Assembly (NCBI RefSeq): GCF_020524765.1 | Contig: NZ_JAIVLR010000002.1 | Coordinates: forward strand, 212,501-276,500 | From: Qipengyuania gaetbuli | GTDB taxonomy: Bacteria > Pseudomonadota > Alphaproteobacteria > Sphingomonadales > Sphingomonadaceae | Direction: 5' to 3' | DNA length: 64,000 nt | Shown: positions 35,981 through 44,087 of the stretch, in pieces | How positions within the stretch are numbered: position 1 is the stretch's first letter | Layout: each line of letters starts with the position of its first letter | Program-made: the position numbers and the translations under genes | Notes under the pieces: model-generated | What the model was told of the DNA's origin: nothing | Database searches by the model: none | The model's input: the letters and a program-made list of their open reading frames with translations, nothing else

Positions 35981-37015
35981 GTGGAATACGTCAATCTCGG
36001 CCCTTCGGGCCTAAAGGTCTCGCGCCTGTGCCTCGGGTGCATGAGCTATGGCGACACCAGCAAAGGCTGGCATGGCGAGTGGGTGCTGTCGGAAGAGGAC
36101 AGCCGCCCCTTCATCCGCGAGGCAGTGGAAGCGGGCATCAACTTCTTCGACACGGCCAACATGTACTCGATGGGCGCATCGGAAGAGGTCGTGGGCCGCC
36201 TGCTCCCCCAGTTCGCAAAGCGCGACGAGATCGTGCTGGCGACCAAGGCCTTCCTGCCCTGGCGGCAGGCGCCCAATACCGGCGGCAATTCGCGCAAGAG
36301 CCTGTTCCAGGCGATCGACGACAGCCTGGCGCGGCTCGGCATGGAATATGTCGACCTGTTCCAGATCCACCGCTGGGACGACACCACTCCGATCGAAGAA
36401 ACGATGGAGGCGCTGCACGACATCGTGAAGGCGGGCAAGGCGCGCTACATCGGCGCATCCTCCATGGCCGCGTGGCAGTTCGCCAAGGCGCAGGAGGTAG
36501 CCCGCGCTAACGGCTGGACGCGCTTCATCTCGATGCAGAACCACGTCAACCTGCTCTACCGCGAGGAAGAGCGCGAGATGATCCCGCTCTGCCGCGACCA
36601 GGGCGTCGGCATCATTCCCTGGTCCCCGCTCGCGCGTGGCAAGCTCGCCCGCGCATGGGACGAGGCCACCGTGCGCAGCGAGACCGACGGGTTCGGCAAG
36701 CTGCTCTACACGCAGAACGTGGATGCGGATCGCGAGGTGATCGAGGCAGTCGGCCGGATCGCTGCCGATCGCGGCGTTTCGCGCGCGACCGTGGCGCTCG
36801 CATGGCATTTCGCCACGCCGGGCATCACTGCGCCGATTATCGGGGCGACCAAGCCGGGCCATATCGGCGCGGCGGTAGAGGCCATGGCGCTCGGTCTCAC
36901 CCCCGACGAGGTCGACCGGCTGGAGAAGCCCTATCGCCCCAAGACGCCGGTGGGCGTCGCATCGACCGCGCCGCAGAACTGGTCGCTCACGCTCAAGGCC
37001 TCAAACCGGACATGA
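35981..37015 (+). CDS. Aldo/keto reductase
   Basis: 344-aa NADPH-dependent oxidoreductase of the AKR superfamily. The catalytic residues are recognisable: Asp and Tyr in FFDTANMYSMGASEE, Lys in LATKAFLPW and His in LFQIHRWDD. The cofactor region at the C-terminus includes IGATKPGHI. It resembles the YajO/Gcy-type (AKR-C11-13) aldehyde or ketone reductases. GTG at 35981 is the start, 4 nt after the SDR stop. It is the last gene of the flavin reductase-NMO-ACAD-SDR-AKR operon. Its 3' end abuts a minus-strand terminator belonging to the fasciclin gene. Confidence 0.92.
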   Translation: MEYVNLGPSGLKVSRLCLGCMSYGDTSKGWHGEWVLSEEDSRPFIREAVEAGINFFDTANMYSMGASEEVVGRLLPQFAKRDEIVLATKAFLPWRQAPNTGGNSRKSLFQAIDDSLARLGMEYVDLFQIHRWDDTTPIEETMEALHDIVKAGKARYIGASSMAAWQFAKAQEVARANGWTRFISMQNHVNLLYREEEREMIPLCRDQGVGIIPWSPLARGKLARAWDEATVRSETDGFGKLLYTQNVDADREVIEAVGRIAADRGVSRATVALAWHFATPGITAPIIGATKPGHIGAAVEAMALGLTPDEVDRLEKPYRPKTPVGVASTAPQNWSLTLKASNRT

Positions 37016-37050
37016 AAAATCCCGCCCGGCGCTACGCAAGCCGGGCGGGA
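37015..37050 (-). terminator. Rho-independent terminator of the fasciclin gene
   Basis: Perfect 11-bp GC-rich stem (TCCCGCCCGGC at 37020-37030 with its complement at 37040-37050), 9-nt loop, followed on the minus strand by ATTTTTC. No T-run follows on the plus strand, so it acts mainly for the minus strand, although the aldo/keto reductase mRNA ends next to it. Confidence 0.85.
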
Positions 37051-37104
37051 CAAGTTGACACCGCCTTTCGAGGGGGAAGGCTAAGTGGCGGTGCCTTGCA
37101 ACCT

Positions 37105-37677
37105 TCAGGCGCTCGGAAGGAAGACGCCGTCCGTGACGTGGATCACGCCGTTGGTGGTCTTCACATCGGCCTGCACGACCTTGGTTTCGCGACCCAGGGC
37201 GTCGGTGACGACGATGGTGTGCCCATCGAAGCTGGCGGTCAGCGTCTCGCCCGCGACCGTTTCGAATTCATAGCTGCCACCGGCCTGCTTGATCGCGGCC
37301 GAAAGCTGGGCTGCCGGGATACGGCCCGAGACGACGTGATAGGTCAGCACGGTCTGCAGCTTGCCCTTGTTGGCCGGCTGCAGCAGCGCATCGACGGTGC
37401 CGGCCGGCAGTTCGCCGAATGCATCGTCGGTCGGCGCGAAGACGGTGAAGGGGCCGGGCGAAGACAGCGTGTCGACGAGGTCGGCGGCCTTGACGGCGGC
37501 GACCAGCCTGTCGTGCACACCGGTGCCCATGGCGGCCTCGACGATGTTGGGCTGGCTCTTCATCGAATGCTTGCCAAGGTTGTGCGCGACAGCCGGCGTC
37601 GCGGCGGCGAGCGCAAACCCGCCCATGGCAAGTACGGACGCCGCTGCTGCGGCCTTGAGCTGGTTCGAAATCGGCAT
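37105..37677 (-). CDS. Exported fasciclin-domain protein
   Basis: 190-aa secreted or periplasmic protein with a signal peptide ending near AVA-HNL and one FAS1 domain (about residues 45-188). The H1 motif PFTVFAPTDDAFGELP and H2 motif GVIHVTDGVFLP are clear. FAS1 domains mediate adhesion or binding. The start is ATG 37677 with AAGGAGAG upstream; a longer reading from 37752 would put a non-signal stretch in front. It lies just downstream of an anti-sigma gene of the RskA type. SigK-RskA systems control fasciclin proteins (MPT70/MPT83) in mycobacteria, so it is a likely target of the adjacent sigma factor. A strong terminator follows. Confidence 0.9.
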   Translation of the reverse strand: MPISNQLKAAAAASVLAMGGFALAAATPAVAHNLGKHSMKSQPNIVEAAMGTGVHDRLVAAVKAADLVDTLSSPGPFTVFAPTDDAFGELPAGTVDALLQPANKGKLQTVLTYHVVSGRIPAAQLSAAIKQAGGSYEFETVAGETLTASFDGHTIVVTDALGRETKVVQADVKTTNGVIHVTDGVFLPSA

Positions 37678-37758
37678 TGAAACTCTCCTTTTCGTGCAAG
37701 CCCGTCCTTCTTGCGTGGGAGAGTTACGGAGCGTGTTGCCCCGCGGATGCATGCGGCC

Positions 37759-38481
37759 TCAGATTTTTTTCAGCTGGCCTTCCGCGACCACCGGCCCGGC
37801 ATCGACGCCTTCCGGCTTGCCGCCCAGCGGCTCGCGCGTGAGGAGCAGCGGCGCACCGTCGGCCATCTTCGCCGCGACTGCCGGTTCCAGCGTCACGCGG
37901 CGTTCCTCGCCGGGCGCTACCACGCCTAGCGAGAGGAGCGGCGTATCGTCCTGCGGGACGAGCCACAGCTCGTGGTCGTGGACCCCATCGGCGGTCAGGC
38001 CGCTTGCCGAAACGAGCAGTTCGCCGCGGTCGGGCAGGTAGGTGACGGCCAGCCTAAGGTCGGTGTCCGCAATCGGCACCGATGCGACCAGCGGTGCTTC
38101 CGCCTGTGGCTGCACCTGAGGTGTGGTGGGCAGGGTCATGAACGTGAAGGCGAAGACGGCAATCGCTGCGGCAGCGGCGGCACTCACCGTGCCGAAGACC
38201 TGCCAGCGGCGCATCCGGTTCCTGAGATCGATGACCTCAGCCGACGGGGCAGCACCGTCCAGCGCCTCCTCGATGCGGCGCCAGACCTCTGCGCGCGGTG
38301 TCGCAGGCGAAATCTCGTCGAGCATCGGGGCCAGCCGGTCCTGCCACCAGGCAACCGCTGCCGCAAAGCTGGGATCGCTTGCCTCGCGGCCGCGCGCGGC
38401 CAGCAGTTCCTCGCCCTCCAGCAGGCCGAGCGCATATTCCGCGGTAAGCGTGTCGTCGTCGGGGCGGGGCGCATCGGTCAT
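37759..38481 (-). CDS. Anti-sigma factor, RskA-like
   Basis: 240-aa membrane anti-sigma factor. The N-terminal cytoplasmic part contains an anti-sigma/zinc-less RskA-type helical region (EYALGLLEGEELLAARGREASDPSFAAAVAWW). A single membrane helix lies near residues 100-123. The C-terminal extracytoplasmic RskA domain contains LAVTYLPDRGELLVSASGL and HELWLVPQDDTPLLSLGV. It should hold the ECF sigma encoded immediately upstream at the membrane until a periplasmic signal triggers proteolysis. ATG 38481 overlaps the sigma stop by 4 nt (ATGA), with AGAAGG upstream. The signal sensed is unknown. Confidence 0.88.
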   Translation of the reverse strand: MTDAPRPDDDTLTAEYALGLLEGEELLAARGREASDPSFAAAVAWWQDRLAPMLDEISPATPRAEVWRRIEEALDGAAPSAEVIDLRNRMRRWQVFGTVSAAAAAAIAVFAFTFMTLPTTPQVQPQAEAPLVASVPIADTDLRLAVTYLPDRGELLVSASGLTADGVHDHELWLVPQDDTPLLSLGVVAPGEERRVTLEPAVAAKMADGAPLLLTREPLGGKPEGVDAGPVVAEGQLKKI

Positions 38482-39047
38482 TCCCCCTTCTCCAGGCAAG
38501 TCTTCAGACGCGCAAGGGCGCGGCGGATCCGGCTCTTCATCGTCCCCAGCGGCGTTCCGCTGCTTTCTGCGAGGTCGGCGTAAGTGCGGCCTTCGAAGAA
38601 AGCGGAGCGGATGGCGCTACGCGGCTCGTCTTCCAGCTTTTCGATGCACTGGTGGACACGGGCCTCGCGCTCGGCGTCGATGAGCAGGTCTTCGGCGAGC
38701 GGAGATGCGTCCGCTATCGGCGCGGCCTCTTCCTCGCCGACGCTCGCCTGGCGCAGCTTGCCGGCGCGCAGGCGGTCGACCGCGCGGTTGCGGGCGAAGG
38801 TTGCCAGCCACGCAATCGGGCTCGCTCGGCCGGGATCGTACCGGTCGGCCCTGCGCCAGAGATTGATGTAGACGTCCTGCAACGCGTCCTCGGCTTCCTT
38901 CTCGTCCCCCAAGATACGCAGGCAGATGCCGAAAAGCTTCGCCGAGGTGGCGCGATAAATTTCCTCCAGCGCGCCGCGGTCCCCGCCTGCAAGGCGTGCC
39001 ATGGCCGCCTTCAGCCTTTCGCGGGCCGCTGCGCTTGCCGGTTTCAC
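38478..39047 (-). CDS. ECF sigma factor, SigK-like
   Basis: Extracytoplasmic-function sigma factor of about 189 aa. Region 2 is visible as DALQDVYINLWRRADRYDPG and SPIAWLATFARNRAVDRLRAG; region 4 as AIRSAFFEGRTYADLAESSGTPLGTMKSRIRRALARLK. The pairing with an RskA-type anti-sigma places it close to the SigK group. The start is probably GTG 39047, giving a GTGA overlap with the upstream exporter gene; ATG 39065 is an alternative adding six residues. It heads sigma-anti-sigma genes that overlap the CDF gene, so all three are translated from one message. Likely targets include the fasciclin gene. Confidence 0.9.
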   Translation of the reverse strand: MKPASAAARERLKAAMARLAGGDRGALEEIYRATSAKLFGICLRILGDEKEAEDALQDVYINLWRRADRYDPGRASPIAWLATFARNRAVDRLRAGKLRQASVGEEEAAPIADASPLAEDLLIDAEREARVHQCIEKLEDEPRSAIRSAFFEGRTYADLAESSGTPLGTMKSRIRRALARLKTCLEKGE

Positions 39048-39994
39048 GGGCAGCCGACCCCGCATTGCTTGCTGGTCGTCTCCACCTGGATGGTCGCGTG
39101 ATTGATCCGGTGATGGTGCTCCAGCTCGTGCGCGGCTTCGCGCAGGAAGGCATCGCCCGGATGCCCGCCGGGCATGACGAGATGCGCGGTCAGCGCGGTT
39201 TCGGTGGTCGACATGGGCCAGATATGGAGGTCGTGCACCTCGCTCACCCCGTCCAGCGAGGCGAGATAGCCGCGGACGGCTTTTTCGGAGATACCCTTGG
39301 GCACGGCAAGCAAGCTCATGGCTAAGCTATCCTTGAGCAGCCCCCATGTTCCCCAGGCAATGACGGCCACGATGATCAGGCTGACCACCGGATCGATCCA
39401 GAGCGCCCCGGTATAAAGGATGGCGATCCCCGCCAGCACCACGCCGAGACTGACCAGCGCGTCGGCCGCCATGTGCAGGAAGGCGCCGCGGATATTGAGG
39501 TCATGCTCGCGCCCGCGAAGGAAAAGCAGGGCGGTGCCGGTGTTGATCGCGATGCCGATGCCGGCGACGATGATCATGGTCGTTCCGTCGACCGGCAGCG
39601 GATCGGTCATCCGGTGCGCGGTCTCGAACGCGATTGCACCAATTGCGACGAGCAAAAGCGCCGCATTGGCGAGCGCGGCGAGGATGGTCGAGCTCTTGTA
39701 GCCGTAGGTGAAACGCTCGTTCGGCGGACGCTTGGCAGCCACGCTGGCTCCCCAGGCCAGCAGCAGGGCAAGAACATCGGAAAGATTGTGCCCGGCGTCC
39801 GCGATCAGCGCCATCGAACCGGAAATCCATCCGTATGCAGCCTCGATGATCACGAAACCGCTGTTGAGGATGATGCCGATCAGGAATGCGCGGCCGAAAT
39901 CCTTCGGTGCATGCGAGTGGCCATGGCCTCCATGGCCGTGCCCGTCATGACCGTGCCCCGCGTGCGCGTGATGGTGGCCGTGGCCTGTTCCCAA
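39044..39994 (-). CDS. Cation diffusion facilitator (CzcD/ZitB-like zinc exporter)
   Basis: 316-aa inner-membrane metal/proton antiporter. It has a His-rich N-terminal stretch of about 28 residues, then six predicted helices. Metal-site residues are seen in helix 2 (LIADAGHNLSD, with HxxxD) and helix 5 (FLHMAADALVSLGV, with HxxxD), the HDxxD-type pattern of Zn/Co/Cd exporters. The cytoplasmic C-terminal domain has HDLHIWPM and HHHRINHATIQ, which bind metal. The TTG at 39994 is the start, with GGGGAG nearby; no in-frame ATG precedes it. Its stop overlaps the sigma factor start. It may link metal stress to sigma activity. Confidence 0.87.
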   Translation of the reverse strand: MGTGHGHHHAHAGHGHDGHGHGGHGHSHAPKDFGRAFLIGIILNSGFVIIEAAYGWISGSMALIADAGHNLSDVLALLLAWGASVAAKRPPNERFTYGYKSSTILAALANAALLLVAIGAIAFETAHRMTDPLPVDGTTMIIVAGIGIAINTGTALLFLRGREHDLNIRGAFLHMAADALVSLGVVLAGIAILYTGALWIDPVVSLIIVAVIAWGTWGLLKDSLAMSLLAVPKGISEKAVRGYLASLDGVSEVHDLHIWPMSTTETALTAHLVMPGGHPGDAFLREAAHELEHHHRINHATIQVETTSKQCGVGCP

Positions 39995-40158
39995 TTTCGC
40001 CGGCTCCCCATGCCCCTAATCCCGCCCGACTGCCGTTTTTCCGGACATCCTTCAAGGAAAAACGCTGGAATACAGCGGGATACGAAATATCGCATCTGCA
40101 ATGATATAACATACACCTACGGTGTTGCAGGGTAAAGGTCTGCTGTGCCGAACGCTGC

Positions 40159-40827
40159 CTATTCGTAAATGCAGGTGTCGAGACCGTCGCGGCCGACGAC
40201 GCCGATACGGGCGGAAATGGTATTGCCGTGGCGCCGCAGCCAGCCGCCCGGGTTCTTGACCGACCGTTCCTTCGGCAAGGGGAGGGCTGCCGCCATGCGC
40301 GCCGCCTCCAGCGGGGTCAGCCGTGTTGCCGACTTGCCGAAATATCGCTGCGCCCCGGCTTCCGCGCCATAAGTGCCGATCCCCGTTTCCGCGACATTGA
40401 GATAGACCTCCATGATCCGCCGTTTGCCCCAGATATTCTCGATGAGAACGGTGAAATAGGCCTCCAGACCTTTGCGAAAATAGCCTCCGCCCTGCCACAG
40501 AAAGACGTTCTTCGCGGTCTGCTGGCTCACGGTCGAACCGCCGCGGATTCGCCCGCCCTTGGCATTCTGCTGGATGGCATTTTCGATGGCTTCGCGGTCG
40601 AAACCATCGTGCGTGCAGAATTTTCCGTCCTCTGCCGCGATGACGGCGCGCACCATGTTGCGGTCGATGTTCGACAGCGGTTCCCAATCCTTGGTGATAC
40701 CGTTGCCGTCCATGATCATGGTCGCAGTCACCGGCACGGGCACGAATTTGAACAGCACGACCAGCGCGATGCTCAGGCCCAGGAAACCGACGAGGAAGCG
40801 GAAGAGGAAACGCACGACGACACGCAT
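40159..40827 (-). CDS. mtgA: Monofunctional biosynthetic peptidoglycan transglycosylase
   Basis: 222-aa membrane-anchored GT51 enzyme that polymerises lipid II into glycan strands in the periplasm. One N-terminal helix (residues 3-27) is followed by the GT51 motifs in order: VIAAEDGKFCTHDGFD (catalytic Glu), GGSTVSQQTAKNVFL, YFTVLIENIWGKRRIMEVYLN and GAEAGAQRYFGKSA. The length is as expected for MtgA. The start is ATG 40827; a longer open frame upstream runs antisense to an M20 peptidase and is a shadow. It is transcribed away from that gene, with 96 nt between the two starts. Confidence 0.95.
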   Translation of the reverse strand: MRVVVRFLFRFLVGFLGLSIALVVLFKFVPVPVTATMIMDGNGITKDWEPLSNIDRNMVRAVIAAEDGKFCTHDGFDREAIENAIQQNAKGGRIRGGSTVSQQTAKNVFLWQGGGYFRKGLEAYFTVLIENIWGKRRIMEVYLNVAETGIGTYGAEAGAQRYFGKSATRLTPLEAARMAAALPLPKERSVKNPGGWLRRHGNTISARIGVVGRDGLDTCIYE

Positions 40828-40923
40828 GCCAGCGCGTCTACTGTGCACGGACGCACCGCGCAATCGCGCTTGTTGATAGCGCGGCGGCATGCTCTGTTCC
40901 AATCCGCAACAGGGGAGAAGGAC

Positions 40924-42258
40924 ATGCGAGTCGACAGCAAATGGATCGGCGCCGCCGCAGTGGCGCTGGCAATGGGGGCAAGCCACGCGAGTGCCGATAC
41001 CGGCGAAATCGCCAAGGCCGTGGAGGCAGACTATGCCGACCACCTGGGCGCGCTGTTCAGGCACTTCCACGAAAATCCCGAACTGTCCTTCCTCGAAACC
41101 AACACCGCCAAACGGATGGCAGCCGAATTGCGTGCGACCGGCATGGAGGTAACCGAAGGCGTCGGCGGGACCGGCGTCGTGGGCATGGTCCGCAACGGTC
41201 CGGGTCCGCTGGTCATGCTGCGTGCGGACATGGACGGCCTGCCTTTGCCGGAGAAATCCGGCCTGCCCTATGCATCCAAGGCCGTCCAGGTCGCGCAGGA
41301 CGGCGTTGAATACCCCGTGATGCACGCCTGCGGGCATGATGTTCACATCACCTCCATGGTCGGCACCGCGCGGCAACTGATGGAGATGAAGGACCAGTGG
41401 TCCGGCACGCTGATGTTCGTCGTCCAGCCTGCGGAAGAGCGAGTGGGCGGGGCGGAGCTGATGCTCAAGGATGGCCTCTACGAACGCTTCGGCAAGCCCG
41501 ATTACGCGGTCGCCTTCCATGTCGATGCGGACCTGTCGACCGGCAAGGTTTCGGGGTCGGAAGACATCGTCGGCTCGAGCGCGGATTCGGTGGACATCGT
41601 CGTGCCCGGTATCGGCGCGCATGGCGCATCGCCCCACCAGGGCCGCGATCCCGTCTATATCGGAGCGCAGATCGTGACGGCGCTCCAGTCGATCGACAGC
41701 CGCGAAGTGGGGCCGCTGTCACCGGTGGTCGTCACCGTGGGTTCATTCCATTCGGGCACCAAGCACAACATCATCTCCGACGAAGCGCGGCTTCAGCTCA
41801 CGGTGCGCGCCAATGACGAGGAGGTGCGGGCCCAGGTCCACGAGGCGATCGAGCGGATCGCCGTCAATATCGGCCGCGCGCACGGCCTTCCCGAAGACCT
41901 GCTGCCGCGCGTCACCCGCACAGAAGGGACGCCGGTCACGGCAAACGATCCTGCGCTTGCGCGCCGACTTAATGCGGTGATGATCGACGCATTCGGCGAA
42001 GACGGCTTCCTGCCTGCGGTCCAGACCGGCATGGGGGCGGAAGATTTCGCCTATTTCGTCACCAAGGAACAGGGCGTGCCGGGCTATTACTTCGCGGTCG
42101 GGGGCACTCCGCCCGAAGACTTCGAGGCGGCCGCCAATGGCGGGCCGCCGGTCCCTTCGCATCACTCGCCGCTGTTCAAGATCTCGCCGCGCGAGAGCGT
42201 GACGCTGGGGACGCGTGCGATGATTGCCGCGGTGCTCGACCTGGCGCCTCCGAAATAG
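40924..42258 (+). CDS. Exported M20-family amidohydrolase
   Basis: 444-aa metal-dependent hydrolase of the M20D (IAA-amino acid hydrolase / AmhX) type. A Sec signal ends near ASA-DTG, so it works in the periplasm, unlike most cytoplasmic M20D enzymes. Metal-site residues are seen in LRADMDGLPLPEKSG, MHACGHDVHI and VQPAEERVGGAELM, followed by a dimerisation domain (GAHGASPHQGRDPV). The late HHSPLFKI His is present. Substrates are probably N-acyl or peptide amides. GGGGAGAAGG precedes the ATG. The adjacent gene on the other strand is a hypothetical exported protein. Nothing in the region shows its regulation. Confidence 0.88.
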   Translation: MRVDSKWIGAAAVALAMGASHASADTGEIAKAVEADYADHLGALFRHFHENPELSFLETNTAKRMAAELRATGMEVTEGVGGTGVVGMVRNGPGPLVMLRADMDGLPLPEKSGLPYASKAVQVAQDGVEYPVMHACGHDVHITSMVGTARQLMEMKDQWSGTLMFVVQPAEERVGGAELMLKDGLYERFGKPDYAVAFHVDADLSTGKVSGSEDIVGSSADSVDIVVPGIGAHGASPHQGRDPVYIGAQIVTALQSIDSREVGPLSPVVVTVGSFHSGTKHNIISDEARLQLTVRANDEEVRAQVHEAIERIAVNIGRAHGLPEDLLPRVTRTEGTPVTANDPALARRLNAVMIDAFGEDGFLPAVQTGMGAEDFAYFVTKEQGVPGYYFAVGGTPPEDFEAAANGGPPVPSHHSPLFKISPRESVTLGTRAMIAAVLDLAPPK

Positions 42259-42272
42259 CGGGAGGCGCGCGC

Positions 42273-42872
42273 TCAGCGCTCGGCGGGGCGCCAGTCGATG
42301 GCTGACGTCAGGTCCAGCGGGTCCGGGAAATTTTCCGCCGTCCCGCCGAACCAGGTGGCGCGATATTTGACCAGCCAATCGCCCTTGGCCGGGCAGTAGA
42401 GATACAGGTCGGAAAGCGATGCCTGATGACCTTCGCCGGTGGAGTTTTCCGGCACATCGAACCGGATGGAAAGCGCTGCGGATGAGCGCGAACGGTCGGG
42501 CGAAGGCGAAATCCAGAAGCGGTTTTCCTGCGCACCCGGATACTTCGCGATCAGGCCTGCGCCGTCGGCAAAATTCTCGGCGCAGTTTACGCCTTTGATT
42601 TTGGGGTAGAGAAAGATGGTGACTGACAGCGTCCCGCCGTCGTTGACGAGCTTGTAGCGCACACCGGCATCTCGCCCGTCGGACGAAAACTCGGTGATCG
42701 AGGTTCGCTCGAACTGACCGACCTTGTCCGGGAAGACCACGCCTGCGCCCCTGTGCTTCCACGGGCCGGTTTGCTGCTCGATCCGTTTCTGCGCTTGGCC
42801 TTCGGACGGGAAAGACACTGCAATCCCTGCAATGGCCAGTGGAAGGCCAGTCGTCAAAGTGGTGAATTTCAT
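42273..42872 (-). CDS. Exported protein of unknown function
   Basis: 199-aa protein not recognised by family. It has an N-terminal hydrophobic signal (LTTGLPLAIAGIAVSF) ending near GQA-QKR, then a mixed alpha/beta region with alternating hydrophobic and charged residues (for example RTSITEFSSDGRDAGVRYKL and GTLSVTIFLYPK), and Cys residues at KGVNCAENF and LYLYCPAKGD that could form a disulfide. The C-terminal DWLVKYRATWFGGTAE suggests a ligand or lipid-binding fold, but no function is claimed. It converges on the M20 peptidase gene. The 186 nt between it and rpoH contain only the rpoH terminator. Confidence 0.7.
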   Translation of the reverse strand: MKFTTLTTGLPLAIAGIAVSFPSEGQAQKRIEQQTGPWKHRGAGVVFPDKVGQFERTSITEFSSDGRDAGVRYKLVNDGGTLSVTIFLYPKIKGVNCAENFADGAGLIAKYPGAQENRFWISPSPDRSRSSAALSIRFDVPENSTGEGHQASLSDLYLYCPAKGDWLVKYRATWFGGTAENFPDPLDLTSAIDWRPAER

Positions 42873-43001
42873 CGGTCCCCCCTGGCTACCTCGAACCCAC
42901 GCGACCTATGGCGATCGCTACCCACCTTTATTGAAGCGACCGGGGGACCGGAATGCAACCGCAAGGCAATGCCAATCCCAAGCACGCCTGGCAGTCACAG
43001 A

Positions 43002-43031
43002 CGAAAAAGGGGCGGCACATGGCCGCCCCTT
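43002..43031 (-). terminator. Rho-independent terminator of rpoH
   Basis: Perfect 10-bp stem (AAGGGGCGGC at 43007-43016 with GCCGCCCCTT at 43022-43031), 5-nt loop, followed on the minus strand by TTTTTCG. It lies 28 nt past the rpoH stop. Confidence 0.9.
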
Positions 43032-43058
43032 CCGTGTCTGTACTCAGGCGCGGATGCC

Positions 43059-43964
43059 TCAGGCGACGCCTGGCAGCAGCCTTTCGCCGGCAATACGCTG
43101 CATAGCCTTCTGGAGCTTCTCGAAGGCGCGCACCTCGATCTGGCGAATGCGTTCGCGGCTGACCGAATAAACCTGGCTGAGCTCTTCGAGCGTCTGCGGA
43201 TTGTCCGTCAGGCGGCGTTCGGTGAGAATGTGCTTCTCGCGGTCGTTGAGGCTGTCCATCGCTTCCACGAGCATTTCGTGGCGGACTTCCTTTTCTTCCG
43301 CTTCGGCAACGGTTTCGTCCTGCAGCGGACGGTCGTCCGTCAGCCAGTCCTGCCATTCGCCCGAACCTTCTTCGCCGTTGCGCATCGGCGTGTTGAGCGA
43401 GCCGTCGCCGCCCATCATCATCCGGCGGTTCATGTTGACGACTTCCTGCTCCGGCACGCCGAGATCGGTCGCGATCTTCGTGACGTCGTCGGGGTGGAGG
43501 TCGGTGTCCTCGTAGGCGTCGAGATTCTTCTTCATGCGGCGCAGATTGAAGAACAGCTTCTTCTGCGCAGCGGTGGTGCCCATCTTCACGAGGCTCCACG
43601 AACGCAGGATGTATTCCTGGATCGAAGCCTTGATCCACCACATGGCATAGGTGGCGAGACGGAAGCCGCGATCGGCCTCGAACTTCTTTACGCCCTGCAT
43701 AAGGCCGACATTGCCTTCGGAAATGAGGTCCGAGACGGGCAGGCCATAGCCGCGGTAGCCCATGGCGATTTTGGCTACGAGTCGCAGGTGCGAGGTCACG
43801 AGCTGCGCCGCAGCTTCGGGATCCTCGTGTTCCTCGAAACGCTTGGCGAGCATGTATTCCTGCTCAGCCGTCAGCACCGGGAACTTCTTGATTTCAGAGA
43901 GATAGCGGTTGAGGCTCTGCTCACCGCCGAGCGCCGGGACGCTCAAAGATTTTGCGTTAGACAC
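43059..43964 (-). CDS. rpoH: RNA polymerase heat-shock sigma factor (sigma-32)
   Basis: 301-aa sigma-70 family factor that directs heat-shock promoter recognition. Region 2 includes LVTSHLRLVAKIAMGYRGYGLPVSDLISEGNVGLMQGV and the RpoH-box-like region (QKKLFFNLRR). Region 4 includes LSQVYSVSRERIRQIEVRAFEKLQ. GTG at 43964 (SNAKSLSVPALGGEQSLNRYL) has AGGA upstream and the typical alphaproteobacterial length; an upstream start at 44018 would add unrelated residues. It lies 123 nt downstream of the RluD-type synthase gene, a common neighbour in alphaproteobacteria. A possible -10 TATAAG lies about 80 nt upstream. Confidence 0.96.
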   Translation of the reverse strand: MSNAKSLSVPALGGEQSLNRYLSEIKKFPVLTAEQEYMLAKRFEEHEDPEAAAQLVTSHLRLVAKIAMGYRGYGLPVSDLISEGNVGLMQGVKKFEADRGFRLATYAMWWIKASIQEYILRSWSLVKMGTTAAQKKLFFNLRRMKKNLDAYEDTDLHPDDVTKIATDLGVPEQEVVNMNRRMMMGGDGSLNTPMRNGEEGSGEWQDWLTDDRPLQDETVAEAEEKEVRHEMLVEAMDSLNDREKHILTERRLTDNPQTLEELSQVYSVSRERIRQIEVRAFEKLQKAMQRIAGERLLPGVA

Positions 43965-44087
43965 TAATATCCTGACCTTTCTTGCGTCGACCTCTCTTGC
44001 CGGACCCCTGATGGGCATCCGGTCATTCGGGCCACTCGGTTACTTATACAGTAGCGGGCGCCGGATTGCACGGCCCTTTCGTCGATT

